Positions 44,059 through 53,642 of a stretch of 64,000 nucleotides of DNA are shown piece after piece (the stretch's first letter is position 1; the number at the start of each line of letters is the position of its first letter). A model generated the notes under the pieces. It saw nothing but the letters and a program-made list of their open reading frames with translations, was not told where the DNA came from and searched no databases. This stretch comes from Verrucomicrobiota bacterium (lineage in GTDB: Bacteria > Verrucomicrobiota > Verrucomicrobiia > Limisphaerales > UBA9464): contig CANGKZ010000014.1 in NCBI GenBank assembly GCA_947454705.1, positions 1 to 64,000 of the forward strand, given 5' to 3'. The position numbers and the translations under genes were made by a program.

Positions 44059-44232
44059 TTTTGGAGTGCGGTGGCAGAGCGCAGCGCCGACACCGCTTTC
44101 GAAACCGGGCGCGGTGCAAAACCGACCGCCTTCCTTCGCAGCCGTAATTTCCAATCGCGCCGGGAAAAACAGTTTCCCCCCGGCGCGCATGCCAAAGCGG
44201 CGTGGCGGTGCGCTTCCCGCCGCACTCCAAAA
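44059..44232. repeat. REPIN-like palindromic element
   Basis: The left end reads TTTTGGAGTGCGG and the right end, reverse-complemented, reads TTTTGGAGTGCGG; the similarity continues for about 40 bp with mismatches. Each end is itself a hairpin (GCGGTG...CACCGC on the left, GCGGCG...CGCCGC on the right) preceded by the tetranucleotide GGAG, the classic REP head. A third hairpin (CGCGCCGGG...CCCGGCGCG) is central. The limits could extend toward 44258. It lies between the gyrA terminator and the prenyl synthase stop. No transposase (RAYT) is nearby. Confidence 0.72.
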
Positions 44233-44257
44233 AGGAGCCGCCGCGTGCTGACTCGGC

Positions 44258-45163
44258 TCAATTCTCGCGCTCGAGCAGGTAGCGCGCGAGTGCCTCCAGC
44301 GCGACCGCCTTGCCGTTGAACGGCTTCAACGCATCGAACGCCTTCGCGGTGAGCAGGGCGGCGATCTTCTTCGATTTCTCCAAGCCCACCAAACGCGGAT
44401 AGGTCGCCTTCTGCGCCGCCACGTCCTTGCCGGCAGTCTTGCCCAGCTTCTCGGAGGTTTGGGTCACGTCGAGAATGTCGTCGATCACCTGGAACGCGAG
44501 GCCGACATTGTAACCAAAATCGGTCAACGCCTTGAGCTGCGCCGGAGTTGCATTCGCACTCATGCCGCCGAGCCGCACGGAGCAGGTCAGGAGCGCACTG
44601 GTTTTACGCTCGTGAATGTACCGCAGATCGGGCACCGAGAGATCCTTCCCCTCGCCTTCCAAATCGGCCACCTGCCCTGCGATGAGTTGGAGCGAACCCG
44701 ATGCGACCGCGAGTTCCATCACCGTGTCGCGAACCGAGTAGCGCTTGCCGGGAACGGCCTGGGCGATGATTTCAAACGCCTGGGTCAGCAGCGCATCGCC
44801 CGCGAGCACCGCGATGCCGTCGCCAAACACCTTGTGATTGGTCGGCTTGCCGCGGCGGAAATCGTCGTTGTCCATCGCCGGGAGATCATCGTGGATCAAC
44901 GAATAGGTGTGGATGCACTCCACGGCGCAGGCGAATGGCAGCGCGGCAGCCTCCGCACCACCGCAGGCCTCGGCGGCGGCGATCAACAACGCGGGACGCA
45001 TCCGCTTGCCGCCGGCGAAAATGGAATACCGCATCGACTTGTGAATCGTTGCGGGCTTCTTCGACGCCTTGGGCATCGAACGATCCAGCGCGGCATCGAC
45101 CGCTTTGGATTTCTTGGCAACCCAGGTGGAAAGATCGAACGAAGGGGATTTGGACGCGGCCAT
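44258..45163 (-). CDS. Polyprenyl (farnesyl/geranylgeranyl) diphosphate synthase
   Basis: Trans-isoprenyl diphosphate synthase of the isoprenoid pathway. The ATG at 45163 gives 301 residues; the track start at 45172 is a TTG. The first Asp-rich motif is DDLPAMDND and the second DDILDVT; GGKRMRPALL binds the diphosphate and the IPP region is conserved. DDxxxxD at the first motif, with no aromatic block visible just before it, suggests a short-chain FPP or GGPP product, but chain length cannot be fixed. It is convergent with gyrA and divergent from the DUF309 gene. Confidence 0.93.
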   Translation of the reverse strand: MAASKSPSFDLSTWVAKKSKAVDAALDRSMPKASKKPATIHKSMRYSIFAGGKRMRPALLIAAAEACGGAEAAALPFACAVECIHTYSLIHDDLPAMDNDDFRRGKPTNHKVFGDGIAVLAGDALLTQAFEIIAQAVPGKRYSVRDTVMELAVASGSLQLIAGQVADLEGEGKDLSVPDLRYIHERKTSALLTCSVRLGGMSANATPAQLKALTDFGYNVGLAFQVIDDILDVTQTSEKLGKTAGKDVAAQKATYPRLVGLEKSKKIAALLTAKAFDALKPFNGKAVALEALARYLLEREN

Positions 45164-45259
45164 GTGGGGCAAAGGTTAGAAAACTCGACCCGGTGGGTCC
45201 AAGACGGAAACATCGATCCGAGACTTTTGTCATCCTAGGGAGTCCGATAGCCTGAGCCC

Positions 45260-45718
45260 GTGAGTCGGAAATCCGAGAAGATCGCCGCCCTGATTGCGGA
45301 ATGCCCTGATGACGGCCTCTCGCGTCATTACTCCGGCTATTTCGCCTGTTTCAACCGTCAGTGGTTTTTTGAAGCGCACGACGTCCTTGAGGAGCTCTGG
45401 CTCGCGCAGGGCAAAACCGGAGCGAACTACTCCTACTACAAGGGCCTGATTCAGCTGGCCGGGGCGTTCGTCCATTTGCAGAAGGATCGGCTCCGGCCTT
45501 CGGTGGCGTTGTTCGATCTCGCCGATGCGAACTTGCGGAAGTATCCCGCGATCCACGACGGACTGGATTTGACGAAAGTCCTCCAGCTCATCAACGACTG
45601 GCGGAAGCGTATTCTGGAGTCCGGTTTTTCCAAAAACCCGCTGCCCGCCTCCGAGCCTCCGCAGCTTCAGGAACCGGACTATCCAATCCTCCGTGCGTCC
45701 GCGCCCAGCGTGGCTTGA
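45260..45718 (+). CDS. DUF309 family protein
   Basis: 152 residues from a GTG start. The signature FACFNRQWFFEAHDVLEELWLAQ is the conserved core of DUF309, a small helical family of unknown role; YYKGLIQLAGAFVHLQKDR is the second conserved stretch. No signal peptide or catalytic motif is evident; a role in binding a small ligand is speculation. It is divergent from the prenyl synthase with 96 bp between the starts. Confidence 0.82.
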   Translation: MSRKSEKIAALIAECPDDGLSRHYSGYFACFNRQWFFEAHDVLEELWLAQGKTGANYSYYKGLIQLAGAFVHLQKDRLRPSVALFDLADANLRKYPAIHDGLDLTKVLQLINDWRKRILESGFSKNPLPASEPPQLQEPDYPILRASAPSVA

Positions 45719-45951
45719 AACGGCGTCTCAAGGTGGAGATTCCCAACCGGTCGATACCAGGCCGGTTCATGTATTTCGGCCCGCTTCAACCTGCGACGGG
45801 ACTCCTTGCGCTTTTTCCTGCTTCTTTTGCGCTCCGGAGCGACACCCCCGGGACCCCGCATACGTAAATACCGTCATATCAGCAGTTCCCAGTTGGGGTG
45901 AATCCATTCCAAGTGGCAGCGTTGGGGCTTGTTCGGATCTGCGACACTGCA

Positions 45952-48900
45952 ATGAATTCACGCCCAAACGCCACGCCACTTGCCTTCCTTCACCGCCGCA
46001 GCCCATCGAATTTCCACACACATGTGAGCTCGATGGTTGTCATGGCAGCGCTTTCCCTGGCTCCCGTCCTGATGTCCCACGTTCAAGCCGCGCTTCCGGC
46101 CGGACGTGACACCACCTTCCAGACCCCCGCCCTCGACGGACTCGCCAACGCCGCCGTGGTCCTGCCCGATGGCAAGATCGTCATCGCCGGCAACTTCACC
46201 ACCGTGGGCGGCGTGTCGCGCCCCGCGCTGGCTCGGTTGAACTCCGATGGCACCCTCGACACGTCATTCGCCCCGCCAATCGCATCGACCGGTGCCTTCG
46301 GCAAACCTTCTGTATCAGCCCTGGTGCGCCTGCCCGATGGCAAGCTGATCGCCGCCGGTCAGCCTTCGTTCTTCACCACCGGCGCGGTGGTACGGACCAA
46401 CATCATCCGCTTCACCGCCGATGGCGCGGTGGATGCCGGCTTCAACGCGAATACCGCCAATCACCTGGCGGGTCTTGCCGTGCAGCCGGATGGCAAGGTG
46501 CTGTTCTCCACCTTTCTCACCAGCGTCGGCGTGTTTGGGCCCACACGCTTGAACGCGGACGGTTCGGTGGACTCCGGGTTCAAGTACACGTCGGGCCTCC
46601 AATCGGGATTGCAGCCGCTGCAATTCCAGGTGCAGGCCGACGGCCGCATCCTGGTGCTTCAGGGCGACAACAATCCGAATTCGGGCGGCATTCAGAATCT
46701 GGTCCGCTTCAGTTCCACCGGCGCGCCCGATCCCGGATACAAATTCCCGTTCCAGCTTCAGGATGAGAGCCGGTTCGCCGTGGCGGCCGATGGCAGCATT
46801 CTGGTGGCGGGCTACAACGCACCGCCTTCCAGCTTCACGCCGCAGATCCAGCGCGTGGCTCCCGATGGAACCGGGGATCCCAATTTCATCTTCTTCACCC
46901 AGCCGAACAACCAGGGTGTCCACCCGGTTCCCGCTGCGTTCCTGCCCGATGGCGGCGCGGTGATCGTTCGCAATCCCACAGCGGGTGACCGGCGCGTGAG
47001 CTTCTTCTATCTCACCGCCTCGGGAAAACTCGCCGGGAGCGTGGACCTCGCCAACGCCGGCAGCGTCCCAGGCCTGGGCACCCAGACCACGCGGGCCTTC
47101 GCGATGCAGCCCGACGGAAAGCTGCTGTTCTCGCAGGTATTTCTCGACGGCACGCAGAACGTGTTCGGCATGTTCCGCATGCCTCCCCCGCCCTCCCCGC
47201 TTCCGCCGGTGATCACCGTCCAGCCGGTGTCCAAGACGCTCGCTGCGGGCGAGGCCTTGTTCCTGACCTTGACCGCGACGAGTGCGAGTCCGATGACCTA
47301 CCAGTGGAAACACGCGGGCACCAACCTGACCGCGCAGACCAATCAATCGCTCAGCATCGGACAGGATTCGCCGGAGCGCGCCGGGGATTTCCTGGTGGTG
47401 GTGAGCAACACGTTCGGAAGCGTCACAAGCCAGACGGCCACGATGACGATTCGTCCTCCCGCCGCGATGGCCATCACCACCCAGCCGGTCGGCGGCACGG
47501 TGAAACTCAGCCAGTTGTTCAGCTTCTCGTCATCGTGCTCCACCGAAGTCACCACGGGCTATCAGTGGTTCAAAAATGGTACACCCCTCACCTCGGGGGC
47601 CGGACAGAGCTTCGGACAGGCCTTTCTTTCGCTCGCGGCCAATGATGCCAATCGCGGCGGCGATTACTTTGTGGTGTTCACCAATGCATTCGGGGGATCG
47701 GTGACAAGTTCGGTGGCGCATCTGGATGTGATCCTGCCCGGACCGCCGCAGATCACGCTGCAGCCCCTTGATTTGGGCCTGTACGCGTCGCAGCCGGTGC
47801 AATTGAGCGTGGCCGCGGTCGCCGATGGAGCGCTCACCTACCAATGGATGCACGCGGGAACGAATCTGAAAACGAGCAGCACCATCCCGAGTGTCACGGG
47901 GCCGACGCTGAACGTTTCGGCCGCGAATCCGGATCGCTTCGGCACCTACGCGGTTGTCGCCACGGTCACTCCCGGAGGCAGCACCACCAGCCGCGTAGCG
48001 CAGGTCACGTTGTTGCCCTCGGGCCCGCCGATTCTTCTGAGCCAGCCGAGTTCGTTCACCACCGACTTCGGCAAGAGCACCAACGTGTCGGTCGCCTTCA
48101 ACGGCGAGGTCCCGCTCACCGTGTACTGGCTCCACGCCGGGACCAACGTTCTCTTCTCACGCGGGCTTCCCGGATCGATCTACCCCACGCTGGATGCCCC
48201 GAGCACAAATGCCTACGCGTTCGCCGCCCTGCCGGCCACCGCGGGCGAGTATCAGTTCATGGCCTCGAATCGCTTCGGCGTGGTTCGCAGCAGCGTGGCC
48301 ACGGTGACCGTGACGCCTCCGACACCGGCAACCCTGGTGCGCGATCTCACCAACAGCGTGGTGGGAATCGGCGAATTCAATGGGAAGGCGCTCCGACAGG
48401 GCCTTGTGGTGACCAACCTCAGCGTGGTCGAGACCACCCACATCCTGTCCTTCCGCGTGGAGGGAAGCCTGCCTCCGTTCCGCTCCAGCGGCACCTGGCA
48501 ACTCGCGCTCGGGGTGAGCAATCGCTTCTGCGTGGGCGAGAATTCCGGTGCCGCCGCGGCCACCGGCACCTGGGGCTACATCGCCGGCGGAGACGTATTC
48601 TTCGCGCTGACCAATTTTCCGCGTGCCGGGGATCTCTCACGACTGGAGGCCTACGAGGACGGCCGATACAGCGTGGTGCTCGGAGGCAACAGCAGCCAGT
48701 TCCAATCGGGCACGTATCGAGTGCTCGGCAACAAGCGTCCCGCGACCAACACCTTCACCGTCGATGTGGTCAGCCCGAATCCGGTCGCCTACCGATGGAT
48801 CAAAGACGGTCAGCCGTTGACCCGCCTGTACACCACCACGACCACTTCGCTGGGCAATCCCCCGGCGCCCGGTGGAGTCAACCAGCGGGTGCAGATCAGT

Positions 48901-51900
48901 CTGGCCGATGTGCTACCTTCGGACGCCGGAACCTATGCGGTGGAAATCGAGAACTGGTTTCCGAATCCGGATCGCAGCGCGGGTCAGCCCGCATATTTGG
49001 TCACCTCGGTCACCCGCGGCGCACCCGCCACCCTCACGGTTCGGGGCTACGCCGAGACCAATGCCCCGGCGGTGACCAGCGTGTTCGAGTTCGCCCGCAG
49101 CGAGCCCACTTCATTGACGCTGCTGTCGGACAATTCCCTGCTGCTCGGCATGGGGCCCGTGCTCAGTTCCGTCTCGCCCGAGGGCCGGACCAACTGGTCG
49201 AAAAACGGCCTGCCGGCGCCGGTTCGCGCGGCGCTGAGCGATGGGCTCGGCGGCGCGATCTTCGGCGGTCACACCGGGGACTCCGGCGACTGGTACCTGC
49301 ACCGGATCCGTCCCACCAATGTGGTGAGCGGCGGCAAAACGAATTTGGTGATGACCAACTTCTGGACCCTCACCGTTGCAGGCCCGAGCACGAACTTCAT
49401 CGACACTTCCGGCATCGTTCATGGCGCCGAGGTGGCGGGACTCCTGCCTTCCAACGACGGCGTGCTTGTGGCGGGACGCTTTCGCGGACAGACCCGGTTC
49501 GGTGTCACCAACGTGCCGTACATTGGAACCCTGTTCTTCCCGCTTGGCGGCATCACCCTCACCAACGCCGCGCCGGGGGCGTTTGATCGCTCCTGGGATC
49601 TCTACCTGGCCAAGTACGACTCGTTCGGGAAAATCGTCTGGGTGCGCGGATACGGCGGTGTGAACGATGAACGCGTGGCCAGCTTCACCACCGACGCCGC
49701 TGGAAACCTGTTTCTCTCCGGCTCGTTCAAAGGCGTGGCGAAATTCGGAAGCCTCACGCTCGAGTCCACCAAGCGAATCGATTCCGCCACGGTTACCAAC
49801 TACGCGACCGACGGCTTCATCGCCAAGTTCACTCCGGACGGGTCGCCAATCTGGGCGAAGCGTTTCGGCGGAATGTTCAACAGTGCCTTGGCCGACACCC
49901 AGATCGCCTCGGCGGTGAGCGACGCCGCGGGCAATGTGTATTTCACCGCGACCCGCACGCAGACGCCGGTCGTGCTTCAGCCAGGAATGGCCGTGGGGGT
50001 TCACTACCTCGCCCGGATCAATACCGACGGCGAACTTCAATGGGCCCAAACCATCGAGGCCGTGGGAAACCCGGATTCAGCCAACGTCCCAGGGAACTCA
50101 CGTCTGGCCCTCGATGGCGAGGGCAATGCCCTGCTGGTCGAGGCTCCGTTGGTCACCGGTTCCAGCACCGCCGTAAGCCTGGGCGCGGCGTTGCTCGATC
50201 GACGCCCTTCGGCCGCCACCATGGTCGCCAAGTTCGCACCCAATGGCAGCATGCTCTGGATGCGCATGCTCGATGAGAAACTGCCCTTCGCCGACGACGC
50301 ACGGGGTGCCAGCACGCGGTACATCGCAGCGAATCCCGCCGGCGACCTCGTGCTCGTGGGATCCATGTCGGGCGGCACCACCTCAAGCAGCACCCGCACC
50401 GCAGGACAGCGTTTCGACACCATCGAACTCTTCACCACCAACAGCGCCACAGTCGTTCCGACCGTGCTATACATCGCGCGCCTCGCGCCAACCTTTGCCC
50501 CGGCGGCGCCCCGGTTCACCGTGCTTCCGGTCGATCAAACCGGTTTATTGCAAGATTCCCTCACGCTCTCCGGCGAAGTAACCGGCGTGCCCGTGCCCAC
50601 CTTCCAGTGGTTGCTCAACGGCACTCCCATTCCCGGAGCCACCAGCCGAGTGCTGACGTTTCCAGATTTGGAACGCACCAACCGCGGACGCTACGTGCTG
50701 GTGATCAGCAACGCGCTCGACGTCATCCGCAGCCCGTCGGTGGAAGTCACCCCGCAGCTGCGTCCCAACATGACCGGATGGACGATGGTCACCGCCACCA
50801 CCAACTACCTCGGTGCCCCCGCAAACATTGGTGCCGACGACGCGGGCAACAGTTACGCCCTGCTCATCGGCTGGGCCAACGGCGGCATCCTGGATCTGCG
50901 AAAATTCGACTCCGGTGGAAATTTCCGATGGCGATTTGTGGATCATCCCGACGCCTCCACCACGTACCTGCTTTCTCCGTTTGCACCGGTCGTGGCGCAT
51001 GGCGGAGAAGTCTTCATCGCCGGACGCGCCATCAATCAGCCCAGCCAGTTCAACCGCACGGAAGGAAACTTCATCGGTCGTTTGAATCCCGTCGACGGCA
51101 CCCTTCTCTGGACGAAGTCGCTCGGCAATGTGGCGGTCGGACAAACCGATTTGTCCACCGTTCGACTGCTGGATCTCGATGGCGCGGGACAGGTGCGCGT
51201 GGTCACTGCAGACAACCTGGGCAATTCGCGGGCGGTTCGATCGTTCCGTTACGACGGTACCGAAACCACCGGACCCGCACGTTCTTTCATTCCCACGGTG
51301 AAGGACGTTAACAATGGCCGCTATGCACTCGACACCTCTGGCGCGCTTTACTTCTGCGCGAATCGCGTCGAAGCCCTCGCCCTTGGCGGCACCAACATCA
51401 CCGCCCTGGGGAACAACGGCGCGCAATCGTTCGTGGTGGCCAAGTACGATCCCACCGGCGCCTTCCAATGGGTGCGCACCTTCACGGGCCCGAACGGCGG
51501 AGTGATCCGAGTCCCGGCGCTCAATGTGGACACGGGCGGCAACCTGCTGATCGCGGGAGAGCTTTCGCTCAGCACGGGACAAACGCTTCAGGTCGGAACC
51601 AACCTGCTGTCGGGCCGGAGCTTTATCACCAAGCTCACGCCCTCTGGAGACATCGCCTGGGCCCGGGGAACTTCCCTGGTGGTGCGCGATGCCGATCTCG
51701 GCCCTGACAACGCGCTCTACCTTGCGGGATGGTTCCGATTCGCCCCGGCGGCCAATGGCGGGGTCACGCGGAAGATTCCGTTCGGCACCAACTACGTCGC
51801 GGGATCGAGCGTCACCGGACACGATCTCTTCGTGGCCAAGATCGGGGCCGACGGATCGGAGCAGTTCATCCGGCAAAGCGGCGGACCCGAGTTCGCCACC

Positions 51901-52311
51901 GAGGATAACGCCACCGCGTATTTCGTGGCGGTGGATTCACGCGGCGTGATCACCACCGCCGGGTACACCCGGGTGCCGCACGCGGGAGGCGGTTTGGACT
52001 TCGGCGAACTGCGGTACCTCTGGCCCGATCTCAACCCGTTCGACATCGCCAACACCTTCGGCGACGTGCCTAGCTATTACATCGCTCGGGTCGAAGTGGG
52101 TGTGGCTCCCAACGTAACTCCGGAACTCAGCTTCATTCCGCCCGCGCCTGGCGCCACGTCACTCACGCTGACCTGGCCAACCGGATTTCGGCTGCAACGC
52201 CAGACCTCGCTGCAACCCGGCGCGTGGGAAACGCTGAACGTCACGTCTCCGTACGAGGCGAATCTGTCGGAGTTCACCCAGGGATTTTTCCGGGTGGTGC
52301 CAAATCCGTAG
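45952..52311 (+). CDS. Giant secreted protein: delta-60 repeats, Ig-like domains and SBBP-type propeller segments
   Basis: 2119 residues from the ATG at 45952; the track uses an upstream GTG. A Sec-type leader (SSMVVMAALSLAPVLMSHVQA, about 26-46) is present. Residues about 50-415 hold delta-60 repeats (VLPDGKIVIAGNFTTVGG, LNSDGTLDTSFAPP). Ig-like domains follow (about 418-790; YQWKHAGTNL and SNTFGSVTS types). Two SBBP/NHL-like propeller regions (about 1210-1510 and 1605-2045) contain WVRGYGG, LAKYDSFG and AAGNLFLSG patterns, separated by another Ig domain. The last 60 residues end FFRVVPNP, the shared tail. It is probably surface-bound; no enzyme motif. A hairpin lies downstream. Confidence 0.78.
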   Translation: MNSRPNATPLAFLHRRSPSNFHTHVSSMVVMAALSLAPVLMSHVQAALPAGRDTTFQTPALDGLANAAVVLPDGKIVIAGNFTTVGGVSRPALARLNSDGTLDTSFAPPIASTGAFGKPSVSALVRLPDGKLIAAGQPSFFTTGAVVRTNIIRFTADGAVDAGFNANTANHLAGLAVQPDGKVLFSTFLTSVGVFGPTRLNADGSVDSGFKYTSGLQSGLQPLQFQVQADGRILVLQGDNNPNSGGIQNLVRFSSTGAPDPGYKFPFQLQDESRFAVAADGSILVAGYNAPPSSFTPQIQRVAPDGTGDPNFIFFTQPNNQGVHPVPAAFLPDGGAVIVRNPTAGDRRVSFFYLTASGKLAGSVDLANAGSVPGLGTQTTRAFAMQPDGKLLFSQVFLDGTQNVFGMFRMPPPPSPLPPVITVQPVSKTLAAGEALFLTLTATSASPMTYQWKHAGTNLTAQTNQSLSIGQDSPERAGDFLVVVSNTFGSVTSQTATMTIRPPAAMAITTQPVGGTVKLSQLFSFSSSCSTEVTTGYQWFKNGTPLTSGAGQSFGQAFLSLAANDANRGGDYFVVFTNAFGGSVTSSVAHLDVILPGPPQITLQPLDLGLYASQPVQLSVAAVADGALTYQWMHAGTNLKTSSTIPSVTGPTLNVSAANPDRFGTYAVVATVTPGGSTTSRVAQVTLLPSGPPILLSQPSSFTTDFGKSTNVSVAFNGEVPLTVYWLHAGTNVLFSRGLPGSIYPTLDAPSTNAYAFAALPATAGEYQFMASNRFGVVRSSVATVTVTPPTPATLVRDLTNSVVGIGEFNGKALRQGLVVTNLSVVETTHILSFRVEGSLPPFRSSGTWQLALGVSNRFCVGENSGAAAATGTWGYIAGGDVFFALTNFPRAGDLSRLEAYEDGRYSVVLGGNSSQFQSGTYRVLGNKRPATNTFTVDVVSPNPVAYRWIKDGQPLTRLYTTTTTSLGNPPAPGGVNQRVQISLADVLPSDAGTYAVEIENWFPNPDRSAGQPAYLVTSVTRGAPATLTVRGYAETNAPAVTSVFEFARSEPTSLTLLSDNSLLLGMGPVLSSVSPEGRTNWSKNGLPAPVRAALSDGLGGAIFGGHTGDSGDWYLHRIRPTNVVSGGKTNLVMTNFWTLTVAGPSTNFIDTSGIVHGAEVAGLLPSNDGVLVAGRFRGQTRFGVTNVPYIGTLFFPLGGITLTNAAPGAFDRSWDLYLAKYDSFGKIVWVRGYGGVNDERVASFTTDAAGNLFLSGSFKGVAKFGSLTLESTKRIDSATVTNYATDGFIAKFTPDGSPIWAKRFGGMFNSALADTQIASAVSDAAGNVYFTATRTQTPVVLQPGMAVGVHYLARINTDGELQWAQTIEAVGNPDSANVPGNSRLALDGEGNALLVEAPLVTGSSTAVSLGAALLDRRPSAATMVAKFAPNGSMLWMRMLDEKLPFADDARGASTRYIAANPAGDLVLVGSMSGGTTSSSTRTAGQRFDTIELFTTNSATVVPTVLYIARLAPTFAPAAPRFTVLPVDQTGLLQDSLTLSGEVTGVPVPTFQWLLNGTPIPGATSRVLTFPDLERTNRGRYVLVISNALDVIRSPSVEVTPQLRPNMTGWTMVTATTNYLGAPANIGADDAGNSYALLIGWANGGILDLRKFDSGGNFRWRFVDHPDASTTYLLSPFAPVVAHGGEVFIAGRAINQPSQFNRTEGNFIGRLNPVDGTLLWTKSLGNVAVGQTDLSTVRLLDLDGAGQVRVVTADNLGNSRAVRSFRYDGTETTGPARSFIPTVKDVNNGRYALDTSGALYFCANRVEALALGGTNITALGNNGAQSFVVAKYDPTGAFQWVRTFTGPNGGVIRVPALNVDTGGNLLIAGELSLSTGQTLQVGTNLLSGRSFITKLTPSGDIAWARGTSLVVRDADLGPDNALYLAGWFRFAPAANGGVTRKIPFGTNYVAGSSVTGHDLFVAKIGADGSEQFIRQSGGPEFATEDNATAYFVAVDSRGVITTAGYTRVPHAGGGLDFGELRYLWPDLNPFDIANTFGDVPSYYIARVEVGVAPNVTPELSFIPPAPGATSLTLTWPTGFRLQRQTSLQPGAWETLNVTSPYEANLSEFTQGFFRVVPNP

Positions 52312-52335
52312 TCAACGGCGGATAAGAAGACTCCA

Positions 52336-52367
52336 GCCGTGAACCCGAATCAAATCGGGTTCACGGC
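52336..52367. terminator. Terminator-like hairpin between convergent genes
   Basis: A perfect 13-bp stem, GCCGTGAACCCGA / TCGGGTTCACGGC, with a 6-base loop lies between the giant secreted protein and the acyltransferase. It has no T-tract on either strand, so termination efficiency is unclear. Confidence 0.5.
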
Positions 52368-52382
52368 AAACCGGCGCGTCGG

Positions 52383-53618
52383 CTAACGAACCGGATTGAG
52401 CTTCGCGCGGCCTCCGCCCTTTCCGTCGAGATTCCACCGGCGGATCAGCGCATTACCAAGTCGGATACCGGGCTCCTCGATCCACCGCTGGGATACCATC
52501 GATACAAGGACGGCTGAAACCAGCGGCATAAAAATCCAACCCGCCTGCACCACCCAATCGGGAGCATTCCATCCAATGGTTTTCAGAAACCGATACTGAG
52601 CCCCCCAGGTGACTCCCATCACCACTGGATGCAGCAGGTAAACGCTGTAGCTCACAACGCCGATTCGGGATACGAGCCGGTTCACCAAAAGCGGGGCTGG
52701 TTTGAGGGCCAATCCCAGACTCAACCCGAACCAACCCACAGCTGCGATGTAGGTTTGAATCGGAACGTTCACCGGCAGCCACGCAGTGCTCAGCGCAATT
52801 GCAAGCGATCCCCAGGGAAGCCAGGTGATTAGCCAGGAAGGTACCCTCCAACTGGAATTCCGGAGCGATTCCAACACCCAGTACAGCAGCAGGCCGATCA
52901 AGAAAGTCGGAAGCTGGGTGGGAAGGGAAAAGAAGACGAAATATCCCCAGAGCGTCTTATCTGAAATCATCGGACGGCCGAGCAGAAACGAGTACTGCAA
53001 GGGGCAAAGAATGAGGGCCACCACCACCGCGAGGAGTGCATGCTTCCAGCTCCGGATGAACTTCCAAAGCAGCGGCATCAAGGTGTAGAACATGAACTCC
53101 ACCGCTACCGACCACCCCCCCATCACCACGCTGTTGATCCAGTACGGGTAGAATCCGTGGAGAAGGAATGCTGTTCCGAGAATGTGCGACCAACCGATGG
53201 ACGGATGATCCCCAAGCATGGCGCGCGACCCAACGCCGTAGACCCAAAGGTGGAGAGGAATCGCGACCCAGAACAACGGCAGGATGCGGAACAATCGGCG
53301 CACAAAAAACGCCGCTACCGGTCGGCGCTCCACCGCATACCGGGTGGCCATCGAGCGGGCCAACATGTAAGCGCTCAACACGTAGAACAGCTGAACACCA
53401 CGAGCCCCACCGAACGTGAAGGTCGCCCACTTCGGATGCAGCTCCACCACGCGGGCCGATGAATGGTGCAATACCACCAGGATCACCGCCCATCCCCGCA
53501 ATGCATCACCAAACTCCAGACGCTTCGCCCCTTTTGTGGCCGCATGGATGCGATCCGATTCCGCCAGGGAACCTCCGGAGGCGGATGTCGCAATCTGAGT
53601 CACTGGCGTGGAATCCAT
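52383..53618 (-). CDS. Acyltransferase 3 (OafA/NodX-like) membrane protein
   Basis: 411 residues with about ten hydrophobic segments. The N-terminal motif RGWAVILVVLHHSSARVVE carries the conserved His of the first helix, and the VQLFYVLSAYMLARSM segment is typical; RLFRILPLFWVA contains the conserved Arg. Such enzymes O-acylate exported polysaccharides or lipids at the inner membrane. The soluble N-terminal 30 residues (polar) face the cytoplasm. No SGNH domain is fused. It is 24 bp upstream of nadE in the opposite sense only by position: both are on minus, nadE preceding it, so co-transcription is possible. Confidence 0.9.
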   Translation of the reverse strand: MDSTPVTQIATSASGGSLAESDRIHAATKGAKRLEFGDALRGWAVILVVLHHSSARVVELHPKWATFTFGGARGVQLFYVLSAYMLARSMATRYAVERRPVAAFFVRRLFRILPLFWVAIPLHLWVYGVGSRAMLGDHPSIGWSHILGTAFLLHGFYPYWINSVVMGGWSVAVEFMFYTLMPLLWKFIRSWKHALLAVVVALILCPLQYSFLLGRPMISDKTLWGYFVFFSLPTQLPTFLIGLLLYWVLESLRNSSWRVPSWLITWLPWGSLAIALSTAWLPVNVPIQTYIAAVGWFGLSLGLALKPAPLLVNRLVSRIGVVSYSVYLLHPVVMGVTWGAQYRFLKTIGWNAPDWVVQAGWIFMPLVSAVLVSMVSQRWIEEPGIRLGNALIRRWNLDGKGGGRAKLNPVR

Positions 53619-53642
53619 GATTGAAAATGCGCAGATTGATGC

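Noticed and set aside
43988-44230. 80-residue ORF MECGGKRTATPLW on minus strand
   Set aside because: It is the translation of the REPIN-like repeat, with no start signal and a length fixed by the repeat; it is not a gene.
45719-45951. Possible riboswitch or leader RNA before the giant delta-60 protein
   Set aside because: Only one short hairpin (AACCGG...CCGGTT) is visible, with no known riboswitch core or gene link.
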